From: Exiguobacterium antarcticum DSM 14480
GTDB lineage: Bacteria; Bacillota; Bacilli; Exiguobacteriales; Exiguobacteriaceae
Length of the DNA stretch: 64,000 nucleotides
NCBI RefSeq assembly: GCF_000685865.1
Contig: NZ_JMKS01000005.1
Coordinates: 434,001 to 498,000, forward strand
Direction: 5' to 3'
Shown here: piece by piece, positions 16,892 to 26,249 of the stretch
How the letters are laid out: every line of letters begins with the position of its first letter
How positions within the stretch are numbered: the stretch's first letter is position 1
The notes under the pieces: model-generated
Seen by the model: the letters and a program-made list of their open reading frames with translations, nothing else
The model's database searches: none
What the model was told of the DNA's origin: nothing
Translations under genes and position numbers: made by a program

Positions 16892-16965
16892 GGACCCTTA
16901 GCTCAGCTGGTTAGAGCTGACGGCTCATAACCGTCCGGTCGCAGGTTCGAGTCCTGCAGGGTCCA
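16892..16965 (+). tRNA. tRNA-Ile2 (CAT, lysidine type)
   Basis: A 74-base cloverleaf with acceptor arms GGACCCT and AGGGTCC, anticodon stem GACGG/CCGTC with loop CTCATAA (anticodon CAT), and T stem GCAGG/CCTGC. The sequence pattern, with a GGAC start and CGGCTCATAACCG anticodon arm, matches tRNA-Ile(CAU) of Bacillus and E. coli. Its C34 is converted to lysidine by TilS so that it reads AUA. Automatic tools often mislabel it as Met. The CCA is not encoded. Confidence 0.88.
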
Positions 16966-16971
16966 TTGTAG

Positions 16972-17010
16972 AAACGCACACTCTTTTTTTGAGAGGGTGC
17001 GTTTATTTTT
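16972..17010 (+). terminator. Terminator of the tRNA pair
   Basis: AAACGCACACTCT and AGAGGGTGCGTTT pair around a T-rich loop, followed by ATTTTTG. It lies six bases after the tRNA-Ile2 end. Confidence 0.85.
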
Positions 17011-17096
17011 GCTTTCTTGGGGAATATTAAAGATATTGTAATAATGTTCATACAATACTATTCATACTATGGCAATTTAAGGGAGAGCGAAGAGAG

Positions 17097-18557
17097 ATGG
17101 AACGTAACCATACAATGATGCAGTTTTTTGAGTGGCATGTAGAAAATGATGGGAAGCATTGGCAACGCTTGAAAGAGAGAGCGCCGAAACTGCGTGCTGC
17201 AGGCATCACATCTGTTTGGATTCCACCCGCATCAAAGGGGCAATCAGATGAAGATACAGGGTATGGCATTTACGATGTCTATGATTTAGGGGAATTCGAT
17301 CAAAAAGGAACGGTCCGGACGAAATACGGGACAAAAGATGAATTGATTGAAGCGATACAAGTTGCCCATGAAAATGACATTGCCGTCTATGCAGACGTCG
17401 TCATGAACCATAAAGCGGCAGCGGATGAATTAGAAACGATTAAAGTCGTGGAAGTCCACCCGGAAGACCGTTCACAAGAAATTTCAGAAGAATTCGAAAT
17501 CGATGCGTGGACGAAGTTTACGTTCCCGGGTCGAAACGGTAAATACTCTGATTTCATCTGGACACATGAGTTCTTCAATGGAACGGATTTTGATGCACGT
17601 GAAGAAAAAACGGGTGTCTTTAAGATTTCCGGTAAAAATAAAGACTGGAACGACCAAGTGGATGATGAGTTCGGTAACTATGATTACTTGATGTTCGCAA
17701 ACATTGATTACAACCACCCAGAAGTACGTCAAGAGATGATCGATTGGGGGAATTGGTTCAAAGACACAATCAATTGCCAAGGGTTCCGGTTGGATGCCAT
17801 CAAACACATCAACTATGAGTTCGTCAATGAATTCGCAAAATCGATGATTGGAGATAATCCGGAAGGTTTTTATATGGTCGGTGAGTTCTGGAAATCGGAT
17901 TTAGATGATTGCCGTCAATTTTTAGACAGTGTGGATTATACGATCGATTTGTTTGATGTGCCGCTTCATTATAAATTCCATGAAGCGTCGCAACAGGGAC
18001 AAGAATTTGACTTGACGACGTTATTTGCAGATACACTCGTTGAGTCGCACCCGACAAACGCGGTGACGTTTGTTGATAACCATGACTCGCAACCAGGTGA
18101 ATCGCTTGAATCGTGGATTGACGACTGGTTCAAACAACATGCCTATGCATCGGTACTCCTTCGTAAAGACGGTTATCCATGTGTCTTCTATGGCGACTAC
18201 TATGGTGTCCAAGGACCTCATCCGGTCGAAGGCAAAAAAGAGATGATCAATGCTTTGTTGTATGCCCGTTACCATAAAGCATATGGCGAACAAGAAGATT
18301 ACCTCGACGATCCACATTGTGTCGGTTGGGTCCGTCGTGGTGTCGAAGAATTCCCGAACTCGGGCTGTGCGGTCTTACTGTCGAACGCGGATATGTGTGA
18401 AAAACGGATGTTCGTTGGTGAATCACGTGCGGGAGAGCATTGGTTCGATTATACGAATCACCAGGAAGAACCGGTCGTCATCGATGAAGAAGGATTTGGT
18501 GTGTTCCCGGTTCCAGGCGGCGGCGTTTCTGTATTCGCTCCACGTGACGAACAGTAA
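17097..18557 (+). CDS. Cytoplasmic alpha-amylase (GH13)
   Basis: A 486-residue alpha-amylase of the GH13_5 intracellular type, cutting internal alpha-1,4 bonds of starch or glycogen-like glucans. There is no signal peptide; the protein starts MERNHTMMQFFEWHV. Catalytic residues are Asp233 in GFRLDAIKH (nucleophile), Glu263 in VGEFW (acid/base) and Asp330 in FVDNHDSQP (stabiliser), and DVVMNHKA is conserved region I. ATG 17097 is preceded by AGGGAGAG and GAGAG. A second glucan-active gene pair lies about 9 kb downstream. No catabolite (cre) site was seen upstream. Confidence 0.95.
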   Translation: MERNHTMMQFFEWHVENDGKHWQRLKERAPKLRAAGITSVWIPPASKGQSDEDTGYGIYDVYDLGEFDQKGTVRTKYGTKDELIEAIQVAHENDIAVYADVVMNHKAAADELETIKVVEVHPEDRSQEISEEFEIDAWTKFTFPGRNGKYSDFIWTHEFFNGTDFDAREEKTGVFKISGKNKDWNDQVDDEFGNYDYLMFANIDYNHPEVRQEMIDWGNWFKDTINCQGFRLDAIKHINYEFVNEFAKSMIGDNPEGFYMVGEFWKSDLDDCRQFLDSVDYTIDLFDVPLHYKFHEASQQGQEFDLTTLFADTLVESHPTNAVTFVDNHDSQPGESLESWIDDWFKQHAYASVLLRKDGYPCVFYGDYYGVQGPHPVEGKKEMINALLYARYHKAYGEQEDYLDDPHCVGWVRRGVEEFPNSGCAVLLSNADMCEKRMFVGESRAGEHWFDYTNHQEEPVVIDEEGFGVFPVPGGGVSVFAPRDEQ

Positions 18558-18650
18558 TTTATAAGGGTGATTGCTTGCGCCTGACCAACTATTTTTGCTA
18601 GTCTTAAAGAGTACTGAAATTCCGAAAATAGGATAAAGGGGGACATGAAA

Positions 18651-19259
18651 ATGTCAAAATTTGAATTACCAGAACTCGGCTACGCTTATGATGCGCTAGA
18701 GCCACATATCGATGCTCGTACGATGGAGATTCACCACTCTAAACACCACAACACGTATGTCACGAACGTCAACGCGGCACTTGAAGGGTCAGAGCACGAA
18801 GGGAAATCACTTGAAGAGTTGCTTCAAAACCTTGATTCGCTTCCGGCAAACATTCAAACAGCTGTCCGCAACAACGGTGGTGGACATTGGAATCACTCGT
18901 TCTTCTGGAAACTCTTGAAAAAGAATGACGGAGCGGCTCCGACTGGCGAACTTGCTTCAGCAATCGACGAGTCATTTGGTTCATTCGATGCGTTCAAAGA
19001 TGCATTCGCAAAAGCAGCAACAACACGTTTTGGTTCAGGTTGGGCATGGCTCATCGTCGACGGTGGCAAATTGGCTGTCGTATCGACACCAAACCAAGAT
19101 ACACCAGTCATGGAAGGCAAAACGCCAATTCTTGGACTTGATGTTTGGGAACATGCGTATTACCTCAACTACCAAAACCGTCGTCCAGACTACATCACTG
19201 CGTTCTTTAACGTCGTTGATTGGGATCACGTTGCGAAGCTTTACGCTGACGCAAAATAA
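18651..19259 (+). CDS. sodA: Superoxide dismutase, Mn type
   Basis: A 202-residue Fe/Mn superoxide dismutase that converts superoxide to peroxide and oxygen in the cytoplasm. Metal ligands are the His in MEIHHSKHH, the His in [10 protein letters not shown], and the Asp and His in LDVWEHAYY. The Gln in TPNQDTP is the outer-sphere residue typical of manganese enzymes, so Mn is favoured over Fe. The start is ATG 18651 ([11 protein letters not shown]), nine bases after AAAGGGGG; an ATG two codons earlier is too close to that site. The position before pbpA is as in Bacillus. Confidence 0.97.
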   Translation: MSKFELPELGYAYDALEPHIDARTMEIHHSKHHNTYVTNVNAALEGSEHEGKSLEELLQNLDSLPANIQTAVRNNGGGHWNHSFFWKLLKKNDGAAPTGELASAIDESFGSFDAFKDAFAKAATTRFGSGWAWLIVDGGKLAVVSTPNQDTPVMEGKTPILGLDVWEHAYYLNYQNRRPDYITAFFNVVDWDHVAKLYADAK

Positions 19260-19271
19260 AGACAAGGTAAA

Positions 19272-19312
19272 AGAATCGGTTTCCCGAAACGGAAACCGGT
19301 TCTTTTTTTTAT
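19272..19312 (+). terminator. Terminator of sodA
   Basis: AGAATCGGTTTCC pairs with GGAAACCGGTTCT (one G-U) around CGAAAC, followed by a long T run. Confidence 0.92.
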
Positions 19313-19332
19313 GCGGAAAATGATGGGATAGG

Positions 19333-19361
19333 TTGTTATGGAAAGTTTCCTTCTATATAAT
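19333..19361 (+). promoter_or_regulatory. Promoter of pbpA
   Basis: TTGTTA at 19333-19338 and a perfect TATAAT at 19356-19361 with a 17-base spacer, 38 bases upstream of the start codon. Confidence 0.75.
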
Positions 19362-19399
19362 GAAACAAGATGACTTTTTGAACGATAGGGGAGTACGCC

Positions 19400-21472
19400 A
19401 TGGCGAAACGAATCACGGTAAGAGGGAAACGGCGGAACCACCTGCCGCTTCGCTTGAATTTAATGTTCTTTGTAGTATTTTTATTGTTTGCGATTTTAAT
19501 TTTCCGCTTAGGTGTCGTACAAATCGTCAACGGTGAGAAAATATCACGGGAAGTCCAAAAAACAGAGATGATTGCCTCCAAGTACGAGGTACCACGCGGA
19601 AAGATTTACGATCGGGATGGACGACTGTTAGTCGATACGATTTCGAAGTATTCAATCGTCTACCGCCGTTCTCAAAACACAAAGGTTGACGAGCGGATTG
19701 AGATTGCATCACGCCTTGCAGCCATCATCAAGTTGCCAAAAGACGATTGGAAAGTAACAGAGCGGGATATGAAGGATTACTGGATTGCCGTCAACGGTGA
19801 CGAGTCAGACCGTCGTTATGAACAAGCGGTTAAAGAGAAGTATCCGGATGCTGAAACACGTGATGAATTATCGATTTCGGAACAAGATCAACTTCGTCTC
19901 GATACGATTACAGAAAAAGATATCGACTTTGATGATCAGACGATGGAAATCATCGCGATCAAACACAACATGGAAGTCGGTTACGCCCTTGATCCGCAAC
20001 TTGTTAAATTAGGCGCGGACGCTAAAGAGATGGCAATCATCGATGAAAACCTGGAAGAGTTAAAAGGGGTTTCTGTCGAGCCGTTTTATGAACGTTCGTA
20101 CCCTTATGAAGGAACATTACGTAACATCTTCGGGAAATATTCGAAAATTCCGGCAGAGCAACAAGCGGAGTTTAAGGCAAAAGGTTATAGCTTAAATGAC
20201 CGTGTCGGAACCTCATTCTTGGAACAACAATATGAAGATTTATTACGAGGGAAACCAGCGTATGATGTGTATGAAACGTTTAATGGCGAACCGGTTGGTG
20301 AACCAAACCGTGAGGAAGGCGAGTCAGGGAAAGATCTCGTTTTGACGGTTGATGCGGAATACAATAAACAAGTTGACCAAATCTTGCAGCAAGCAATCAA
20401 AATGGGTCGCGGCATGGGCAGTGGCTATCTAAAAGAAGGGTATGCCGTCGTCATGAATCCGCAGACCGGTGAAATTCTTGCCATGTCCGGACAAAAACTC
20501 GACACGTCAACGAACAAATTTAGTGATGTTGCCATCAATAACGTCTTGACGTCCCTTCAAATCGGTTCGACGATTAAGGGAGCGACGGTTGCGATGGGAC
20601 TTGAGGAAGGTGTCATTCGTCAAAATGAAGTCATCAACGATGCGCCGATTACGATCGGCGGTACTAAAAAAGGGTCGTATGTCAACATGGGACCGATTAC
20701 GGATCTGACGGCACTTGAACGTTCATCCAACGTCTACATGTTTAACATCGCGATGCGGATGGCAAATTATCCGAGTAATGGTGTGGCTGGTGCGAGTGTT
20801 GATGCAGCGGCGGCGATCATGCAGAACTATTACAGCCAATTTGGTCTAGGTGTCACGACGGGAATTGATTTGCCCTATGAAGCCAAAGGGGTACAAGGAA
20901 CACCAGACCGTGTCACGCTCTTGATGGACCGAGTGATTGGTCAATATGATGCCTTTACACCGTTACAGGTGGCTCAGTACATCTCGACACTCGCCAATGG
21001 TGGGTATCGCGTGCAGCCTCACTTCTTAAAAGAAGTATTGGCTTCGAATTCAATCGAAGATGGAACAAAGCAAGTCGATTACAGCTTCAAAACAAATTAC
21101 CTGAACCGACTCGAAGTTAGTCAAGCGAACATCGATCACGTTCGCGAAGGGTTACACCGAGTCGTCAAAGGAGAACGTGGTACGTCTAAAATCATTGCTC
21201 AGACGGGGATTGATGCGGCAGCCAAAACCGGAACGGCACAGGTCAGTGTGTATGGCGAAGATGGCATCGCACTTCGAGATGGTAGCGGACAACCGGTTCG
21301 TTCATTAAACTCGAACCTGGTCGGTTGGGCACCATACGACAATCCAGAGATGGCGTGGGCCGTGTTCCTTCCATATATGGAGCAAGAAACAGTCAACTCG
21401 AAGATTGGTCATGATTTAGTCAAAGCATACTTCAACGTCAAGGACGTTCCATGGCAGACTAAGCCAAATTAA
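19400..21472 (+). CDS. pbpA: Class B penicillin-binding protein 2 (PbpA-like transpeptidase)
   Basis: A 690-residue class B PBP that cross-links peptidoglycan, probably for side-wall elongation. It has a short basic cytoplasmic tail, a single membrane anchor (about 20-42), a PBP dimerisation domain containing VPRGKIYDRDGRLL, and a transpeptidase domain from about 320. Active-site motifs are Ser390-x-x-Lys393 (GSTIKG), Ser442-Ser-Asn (RSSNVYM) and Lys609-Thr-Gly (AKTGTA). ATG 19400 follows AGGGGAG. Gene order sodA-pbpA-pst is the same as in Bacillus subtilis, where the homologue is PbpA/PBP2a. Confidence 0.93.
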   Translation: MAKRITVRGKRRNHLPLRLNLMFFVVFLLFAILIFRLGVVQIVNGEKISREVQKTEMIASKYEVPRGKIYDRDGRLLVDTISKYSIVYRRSQNTKVDERIEIASRLAAIIKLPKDDWKVTERDMKDYWIAVNGDESDRRYEQAVKEKYPDAETRDELSISEQDQLRLDTITEKDIDFDDQTMEIIAIKHNMEVGYALDPQLVKLGADAKEMAIIDENLEELKGVSVEPFYERSYPYEGTLRNIFGKYSKIPAEQQAEFKAKGYSLNDRVGTSFLEQQYEDLLRGKPAYDVYETFNGEPVGEPNREEGESGKDLVLTVDAEYNKQVDQILQQAIKMGRGMGSGYLKEGYAVVMNPQTGEILAMSGQKLDTSTNKFSDVAINNVLTSLQIGSTIKGATVAMGLEEGVIRQNEVINDAPITIGGTKKGSYVNMGPITDLTALERSSNVYMFNIAMRMANYPSNGVAGASVDAAAAIMQNYYSQFGLGVTTGIDLPYEAKGVQGTPDRVTLLMDRVIGQYDAFTPLQVAQYISTLANGGYRVQPHFLKEVLASNSIEDGTKQVDYSFKTNYLNRLEVSQANIDHVREGLHRVVKGERGTSKIIAQTGIDAAAKTGTAQVSVYGEDGIALRDGSGQPVRSLNSNLVGWAPYDNPEMAWAVFLPYMEQETVNSKIGHDLVKAYFNVKDVPWQTKPN

Positions 21473-21481
21473 CTAGTCAAG

Positions 21482-21514
21482 CGAAGGTGAGGAAACTCAT
21501 CTTCGTTTTTTTTG
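21482..21514 (+). terminator. Terminator of pbpA
   Basis: CGAAGGTGAG and CTCATCTTCG pair around GAAA, followed by TTTTTTTT, so pst expression is separate from pbpA. Confidence 0.9.
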
Positions 21515-21571
21515 TATGGATTGACCTGTTTTTCTAATGAAGTTCAGATTGTAAACGCAGAAATACACGCC

Positions 21572-21628
21572 TTTACAATTCTTTTACGTTGGATTCATTT
21601 TGGTTTAATAGTTCATCCGTAGTATAAG
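21572..21628 (+). promoter_or_regulatory. PhoP-type box and -10 of the pst operon
   Basis: Four TT-starting hexamers, TTTACA, TTTACG, TTCATT and TTAATA, begin at 21572, 21583, 21594 and 21605, exactly 11 bases apart. This is the arrangement of a PhoP binding region (direct TTAACA-like repeats on one face of the helix) in Bacillus. A TATAAG at 21623-21628 could be the -10, with the PhoP box replacing the -35. This implies induction by phosphate starvation. Confidence 0.75.
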
Positions 21629-21696
21629 TCTTGTAAGGAAAACGGATATAAAGTCGTAGCGTTACCAGCGACATACTTCGAGGAGGAAAATTAATC

Positions 21697-22641
21697 ATGT
21701 CTTGGATGAAAAAAACAGCTCTTATCACAACGGTAGCGTCAATCGCAGTAGTCGGTGCGGCATGCGGAAATGACAAAGGTGGCTCTTCAAGTTCTTCTGA
21801 TCTTTCAGGAAAGATCGCAGTAGATGGATCTTCAACAGTCTTCCCAATCATGGAAGCAGTCGGTGAAGAGTATTCAATCGAACAACCAGACGTCGACGTG
21901 ACAGTCGGAGTATCCGGAACGGGTGGCGGATTCAAACGTTTTGTCGTTGGTGAAACGGATCTTTCAAACGCGTCACGTGAAATCAAAGATGAAGAAGCAG
22001 CGGAAGCTGAAAAAAATAACATTGAATATACACGCTTATCCCTTGCACTTGACGGTTTGACAGTCGCTGTCAGCAAACAAAATACATGGGTCAAGGAATT
22101 GACACTCGATCAACTGAACAAGATGTGGCTCGATCCAAACATCAAGACGTGGAAAGATGTTGATCCATCATACCCGGCAGAACCAATCAAATTCTTCAGC
22201 CCGGGTAAAGATTCAGGAACGTTTGATTATTTCGATGAAGAAGTATTAGATGAAAAAGATATGCGTAAAGACGTTCAGCTCTCAGAAGACGATAACGTTC
22301 TTGTCAAAGGGGTTGAAGGCACAAAAGGTGCAATCGGATACTTCGGTTATGCCTACTACGCAGAAAATAAAGACAAGCTAAAAGAAGTTCCACTCTCAGC
22401 TGAAGGAAAAGATGCGGTTGATCCGACACCAGAAACAATCAATGACCTGTCTTACCCACTGTCGCGTGAGATTTACACGTACGTCAACAACAAATCGTTA
22501 AAAGATAAAAAACAAGTCGCCGATTTCGTTCAATTCACAAATGAAAACGCAGGAGACTTGGCTGAAGAAGTTGGTTACGTCAAGATGAAACAAGATCGTT
22601 ATGACGAAAACGCAAAAGCTATCGAAGACGCAATGAAATAA
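21697..22641 (+). CDS. pstS: Phosphate ABC transporter substrate-binding lipoprotein
   Basis: A 314-residue periplasm-equivalent (cell-surface) phosphate-binding lipoprotein. The signal peptide ends in a lipobox, VVGAAC, so Cys24 or nearby would be lipidated, followed by a serine-rich linker GGSSSSS. Phosphate-binding motifs include DGSSTVFP, GTGGGFKRF and SPGKDSGTFDYF. ATG 21697 has a perfect-looking AGGAGG site. It is first in pstS-C-A-B-phoU, behind a PhoP-type box, and a hairpin follows it, which should raise its level relative to the downstream genes. Confidence 0.96.
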   Translation: MSWMKKTALITTVASIAVVGAACGNDKGGSSSSSDLSGKIAVDGSSTVFPIMEAVGEEYSIEQPDVDVTVGVSGTGGGFKRFVVGETDLSNASREIKDEEAAEAEKNNIEYTRLSLALDGLTVAVSKQNTWVKELTLDQLNKMWLDPNIKTWKDVDPSYPAEPIKFFSPGKDSGTFDYFDEEVLDEKDMRKDVQLSEDDNVLVKGVEGTKGAIGYFGYAYYAENKDKLKEVPLSAEGKDAVDPTPETINDLSYPLSREIYTYVNNKSLKDKKQVADFVQFTNENAGDLAEEVGYVKMKQDRYDENAKAIEDAMK

Positions 22642-22655
22642 CCATCACCACACGA

Positions 22656-22700
22656 GGACGGCCCAAAAAAAGGGGAAATTCCCTTTTTTCGGGTCCCGTT
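22656..22700 (+). terminator. Internal terminator/attenuator between pstS and pstC
   Basis: AAAAAAGGG and CCCTTTTTT pair around GAAATT, flanked by GGCCC and GGGTCC that can extend the stem. It lies 15-60 bases after pstS inside the operon. Partial termination or a 3'-stabilising hairpin would give excess PstS. Confidence 0.75.
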
Positions 22701-22736
22701 CCTATGTAGGCATGATGAAGTAGGGAGCGAAGAAGG

Positions 22737-23675
22737 ATGAATTCATCAAACAAATCGGTTCGCGAGCTGATTCAACAGAACCGACAACAAAAATTTAGCA
22801 TGAAAAATCTTATGGAACGTTTCATGCCGATCGTACTGTTCCTATGTGCGTTCGTTTCAGTCGTTACGACCATCGGCATCATTCTCACGTTAGTTCTTGA
22901 AACGCGTCACTTCTTTGAAGTGGTTTCCATCAAAGAATTTTTCGGCAGTACGAGCTGGTATCCACTTAACTCGCAACCTGAGTATGGAATTTGGCCGCTT
23001 GTCGTCGGAACGCTTGAAATTACCGTGATTGCGATGCTAGTTGCCGTGCCGATTGGACTCACTTCTGCGATTTATTTGAGTGAGTATGCATCAGAACGCG
23101 CACGCCGTGTTCTCAAACCAATTCTTGAAGTTTTAGCCGGTGTTCCGACAATCGTCTTCGGATTTTTCGCCTTGACGTTTGTCACACCATTACTCGTTAA
23201 ACTCATTCCGGGTCTTGCAATCTACAATGCCTTAAGCCCGGGGATCGTCGTCGGAATCATGATCATCCCGATGATCGCCTCGATTTCGGAAGATGCGATG
23301 AGTTCGGTTCCGAAAAAAATCCGAGACGGTGCGTTGGCGCTTGGCTCAACACGTCTTGAAGTCGCTTTAAAAGTGGTTGTTCCGGCAGCACTTTCAGGGA
23401 TCATCGCGTCAATCGTTCTCGGGATGTCACGTGCGATTGGTGAGACGATGATCGTAACGATTGCTGGTGGATCGAATCCGACGGCTCTCGTCAACCCGTT
23501 AGAACCGGTTCAAACGATGACGGCTTATATCGTTCAGGTCGCACTTGGTGATGCTGGATTCGGTACGATTGAATACTATAGTATCTACGCTGTCGGTACG
23601 TTGTTGTTCGTCTTTACTCTTTTGATGAACTTACTCGCGAACTGGATCACGCGTCGTTTCAGAGAGGAGTACTAA
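22737..23675 (+). CDS. pstC: Phosphate ABC transporter permease PstC
   Basis: A 312-residue membrane permease with about six helices (from residue 28). It carries the family segments [28 protein letters not shown] and the ABC-permease EAA-type loop [20 protein letters not shown]. It forms the phosphate channel with PstA. It ends one base before the pstA ATG. The upstream spacing to pstS (95 bases) holds the attenuator hairpin, and the start is preceded by GGGAGCGAAG. Confidence 0.96.
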   Translation: MNSSNKSVRELIQQNRQQKFSMKNLMERFMPIVLFLCAFVSVVTTIGIILTLVLETRHFFEVVSIKEFFGSTSWYPLNSQPEYGIWPLVVGTLEITVIAMLVAVPIGLTSAIYLSEYASERARRVLKPILEVLAGVPTIVFGFFALTFVTPLLVKLIPGLAIYNALSPGIVVGIMIIPMIASISEDAMSSVPKKIRDGALALGSTRLEVALKVVVPAALSGIIASIVLGMSRAIGETMIVTIAGGSNPTALVNPLEPVQTMTAYIVQVALGDAGFGTIEYYSIYAVGTLLFVFTLLMNLLANWITRRFREEY

Positions 23676-23676
23676 G

Positions 23677-24585
23677 ATGGCCTTACCAGAAAAACAACCC
23701 GTACAAAAAAAGTTTATCGATCCTGTTGCTGTTAAAAAGTCGATCAGTCAACGCTTGGTCGTCAACAATATCACTAAAATCATCTTCTTGATTGGACTGT
23801 TATTTGGTTTAGTCGTGCTTGGTATTCTTCTGTTTGGTGTCGTCCGTGACGGAGCAGCTTGGCTGTCACTCGACTTCCTCCAGAATGCACCGTCCCGCCG
23901 ACCGGACCGCGCAGGGATCTATCCTGCTTTAATGGGTTCGATCTTCTTGATGCTGTTGATCATTCCGATGATTTTCATTCTCGGAGTAGGCGCCGCGATC
24001 TATCTAGAAGAGTATGCGAAAAAAGGACGGATGACGTCATTTATTGAAGTCAACATCTCAAACTTAGCCGGTGTCCCGTCAATCGTCTTCGGATTACTCG
24101 GACTGACGTTCTTCGTTCGGAACATGGGCTTTGGATCAACCTTGATTGCGGGAGCCTTGACGCTTGCATTGATGAGCTTACCGGTCGTCATCGTCTCTTC
24201 CCAAGAAGCAATTCGTGCGGTGCCACAAGCGATGCGCCATGCATCCCTTGCTCTTGGAGCTTCAAAGTGGCAAACGACGTTCAAAGTCGTTTTACCGGCT
24301 TCCTTGCCAGGCGTCATCACGGGGATCATCCTTGCGGTATCACGTGCGATCGGAGAGACGGCGCCACTCATCATGGTTGGTGCAGCCATCTTCATCGCCC
24401 GCGCACCAGAAGGAATCTTCTCAGAATTTACAGCGTTACCGATTCAAATCTACAACTGGACAAGCCGCCCGCAGGCTGACTTCCAAGGTCTTGCTGCTGC
24501 CGGAATCATCGTCTTGATGGTTATTCTGTTGACGATGAACTCGCTTGCGATTTGGATTCGGAACCGTTTCTCAAAACGATACTAA
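23677..24585 (+). CDS. pstA: Phosphate ABC transporter permease PstA
   Basis: A 302-residue permease, the partner of PstC. Helices start at about residue 35, with the motifs [28 protein letters not shown] and the EAA loop [20 protein letters not shown]. The final helix ends [15 protein letters not shown]. The start ATG follows AGAGAGGAG, which lies at the end of pstC, so the two genes are nearly abutting and translationally coupled. Confidence 0.96.
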   Translation: MALPEKQPVQKKFIDPVAVKKSISQRLVVNNITKIIFLIGLLFGLVVLGILLFGVVRDGAAWLSLDFLQNAPSRRPDRAGIYPALMGSIFLMLLIIPMIFILGVGAAIYLEEYAKKGRMTSFIEVNISNLAGVPSIVFGLLGLTFFVRNMGFGSTLIAGALTLALMSLPVVIVSSQEAIRAVPQAMRHASLALGASKWQTTFKVVLPASLPGVITGIILAVSRAIGETAPLIMVGAAIFIARAPEGIFSEFTALPIQIYNWTSRPQADFQGLAAAGIIVLMVILLTMNSLAIWIRNRFSKRY

Positions 24586-24634
24586 TCGAACAAGTAAAAT
24601 AAACAACGTTCTGAACCACTAAGGAGGAACACAG

Positions 24635-25462
24635 ATGATGGATACGAAGCTGACGACGAAACCAGCCAAAGAAGGGGCAAAAACGATGAATCAACCAGTA
24701 GCTACGCGACAAAGTGTATACCGTGTAAACGATTTGAACCTATGGTACGGGGACGATCACGCCTTAAAAGATGTCAATCTCGATATCAAACAAAATGAAG
24801 TCACGGCAATCATCGGACCGTCAGGATGCGGGAAATCGACGTTCATCAAAACGTTGAACCGGATGGTTGAACTTGTACCAATCGTTCGGACGAACGGAGT
24901 CATCGAGTACCACGGTCGCAATATCTTTGATAAAGATTATGAAGTCGAAGAATTACGGACATCGGTCGGGATGGTATTCCAACAACCAAATCCGTTCCCA
25001 AAATCGATTTATGATAACATCGCCTACGGACCACGTGTCCACGGCGTCAAGAACAAGAAAATCTTAGATGAAATCGTCGAACGGAGTTTACGTGGGGCAG
25101 CGATCTGGGAAGAAGTCAAGGATCGGTTGAACGAGAATGCGTACGGCTTATCCGGTGGACAGCAACAACGTCTCTGTATCGCACGTTGTTTGGCAATCGA
25201 ACCGGATGTCATCTTGATGGATGAACCAACATCGGCACTTGATCCAATCTCGACGTTAAAAGTCGAAGAATTGGTTCAAGAACTAAAAAAAGACTACTCG
25301 ATCATCATCGTTACGCATAATATGCAACAAGCAGCACGTGTATCGGATAAAACAGCCTTTTTCTTAAACGGTGAAGTCGTTGAATTCGATCAAACAGATC
25401 GAATCTTCTCGAATCCGAGTGATAAACGGACAGAAGACTATATCTCAGGACGATTCGGATAA
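24635..25462 (+). CDS. pstB: Phosphate ABC transporter ATPase PstB
   Basis: A 275-residue ABC ATPase that energises phosphate import. It has Walker [10 protein letters not shown], the PstB-specific [15 protein letters not shown], signature LSGGQQQR, Walker [10 protein letters not shown] and the H-loop [16 protein letters not shown] 24635 is seven bases after AAGGAGG; the extra N-terminal 20 residues are longer than in some homologues and later ATG codons exist. Only one pstB copy is present, where Bacillus subtilis has two. Confidence 0.96.
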   Translation: MMDTKLTTKPAKEGAKTMNQPVATRQSVYRVNDLNLWYGDDHALKDVNLDIKQNEVTAIIGPSGCGKSTFIKTLNRMVELVPIVRTNGVIEYHGRNIFDKDYEVEELRTSVGMVFQQPNPFPKSIYDNIAYGPRVHGVKNKKILDEIVERSLRGAAIWEEVKDRLNENAYGLSGGQQQRLCIARCLAIEPDVILMDEPTSALDPISTLKVEELVQELKKDYSIIIVTHNMQQAARVSDKTAFFLNGEVVEFDQTDRIFSNPSDKRTEDYISGRFG

Positions 25463-25478
25463 CGAGGAGGAACTTTCA

Positions 25479-26141
25479 ATGGCAGCGAACCGGACAATTT
25501 TTGGAGAAAACCTGGCAGTACTCGATCAAAAAGTATTTTTGTTAGCCCGTAAGACGATGCAACAGATTGCGACGACGGCGGAAGCATTAGAAAAATACGA
25601 CCGCGACATCGCACTCAAAGTCATCGAAAATGATAATGAGCTCGATGCCCTCGAACTTGAAATCAATGATGATGCGATTTTGCTGATTGCGAAACAACAA
25701 CCCGTTGCGACCGATTTAAGACGGTTGATTACAGCGATCAAGATTGCGACCGATTTAGAACGGATTGCCGATTATGCCGGCAATATCTCAAAGGCGGTCT
25801 TACGTGTCGAAACATTTCCGTACGTGATTGATATCTCGCTGTTAAAAGAAGCGTTCGAAACGTTACTTGATATGACGGAGACTGCGATCGTCGCCTATCG
25901 AGATGGCGATATTGAAAAGGCAAAAGCCTTATCGGAGCTCGATAACATCATTGATGAGACGACGTATAAAGCATTACGTCAATACATGCGTCACATGTCG
26001 TTACAGCCAATCGTCGTCGATGAAATCATGCAGTTTACGAATATCTGCCGATACATCGAACGGATGGGTGATCATTTGACGAATGTCGGAGAACATCTCA
26101 TTTATCTAGAAAAAGGAAAACACTATGATTTAAACAACTAA
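25479..26141 (+). CDS. phoU: Phosphate signalling regulator PhoU
   Basis: A 220-residue all-helical protein with two PhoU repeats, containing the metal-binding type motifs DLERIADYAGNISKA and RYIERMGDHLTNVGEH. PhoU links Pst activity to the PhoR-PhoP system and restrains phosphate uptake. ATG 25479 follows GAGGAGGAA, 17 bases after pstB, so it is the last gene of the pst operon. Bacillus subtilis lacks phoU at this place, so this arrangement is more like that of other Firmicutes and proteobacteria. Confidence 0.93.
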   Translation: MAANRTIFGENLAVLDQKVFLLARKTMQQIATTAEALEKYDRDIALKVIENDNELDALELEINDDAILLIAKQQPVATDLRRLITAIKIATDLERIADYAGNISKAVLRVETFPYVIDISLLKEAFETLLDMTETAIVAYRDGDIEKAKALSELDNIIDETTYKALRQYMRHMSLQPIVVDEIMQFTNICRYIERMGDHLTNVGEHLIYLEKGKHYDLNN

Positions 26142-26146
26142 TTGCA

Positions 26147-26182
26147 GTAGGCTAGAGGGAGATCCTCAGCCTACTTTTTTTT
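26147..26182 (+). terminator. Terminator of the pst-phoU operon
   Basis: GTAGGCTAGAGG pairs with CCTCAGCCTAC (one bulge) and is followed by TTTTTTTT, directly after phoU. Confidence 0.9.
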
Positions 26183-26249
26183 GTAAAGGATTTTGAAACA
26201 AGTTTGTAGAATAAGAAAGAAGTGAATAAAGAGAAAGAGGTGATAGGTA

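Noticed and set aside
16892-16965. Calling the second tRNA tRNA-Met from its CAT anticodon.
   Set aside because: Its acceptor and anticodon stems match tRNA-Ile2 of Bacillus and E. coli, so lysidine-type Ile is more likely.
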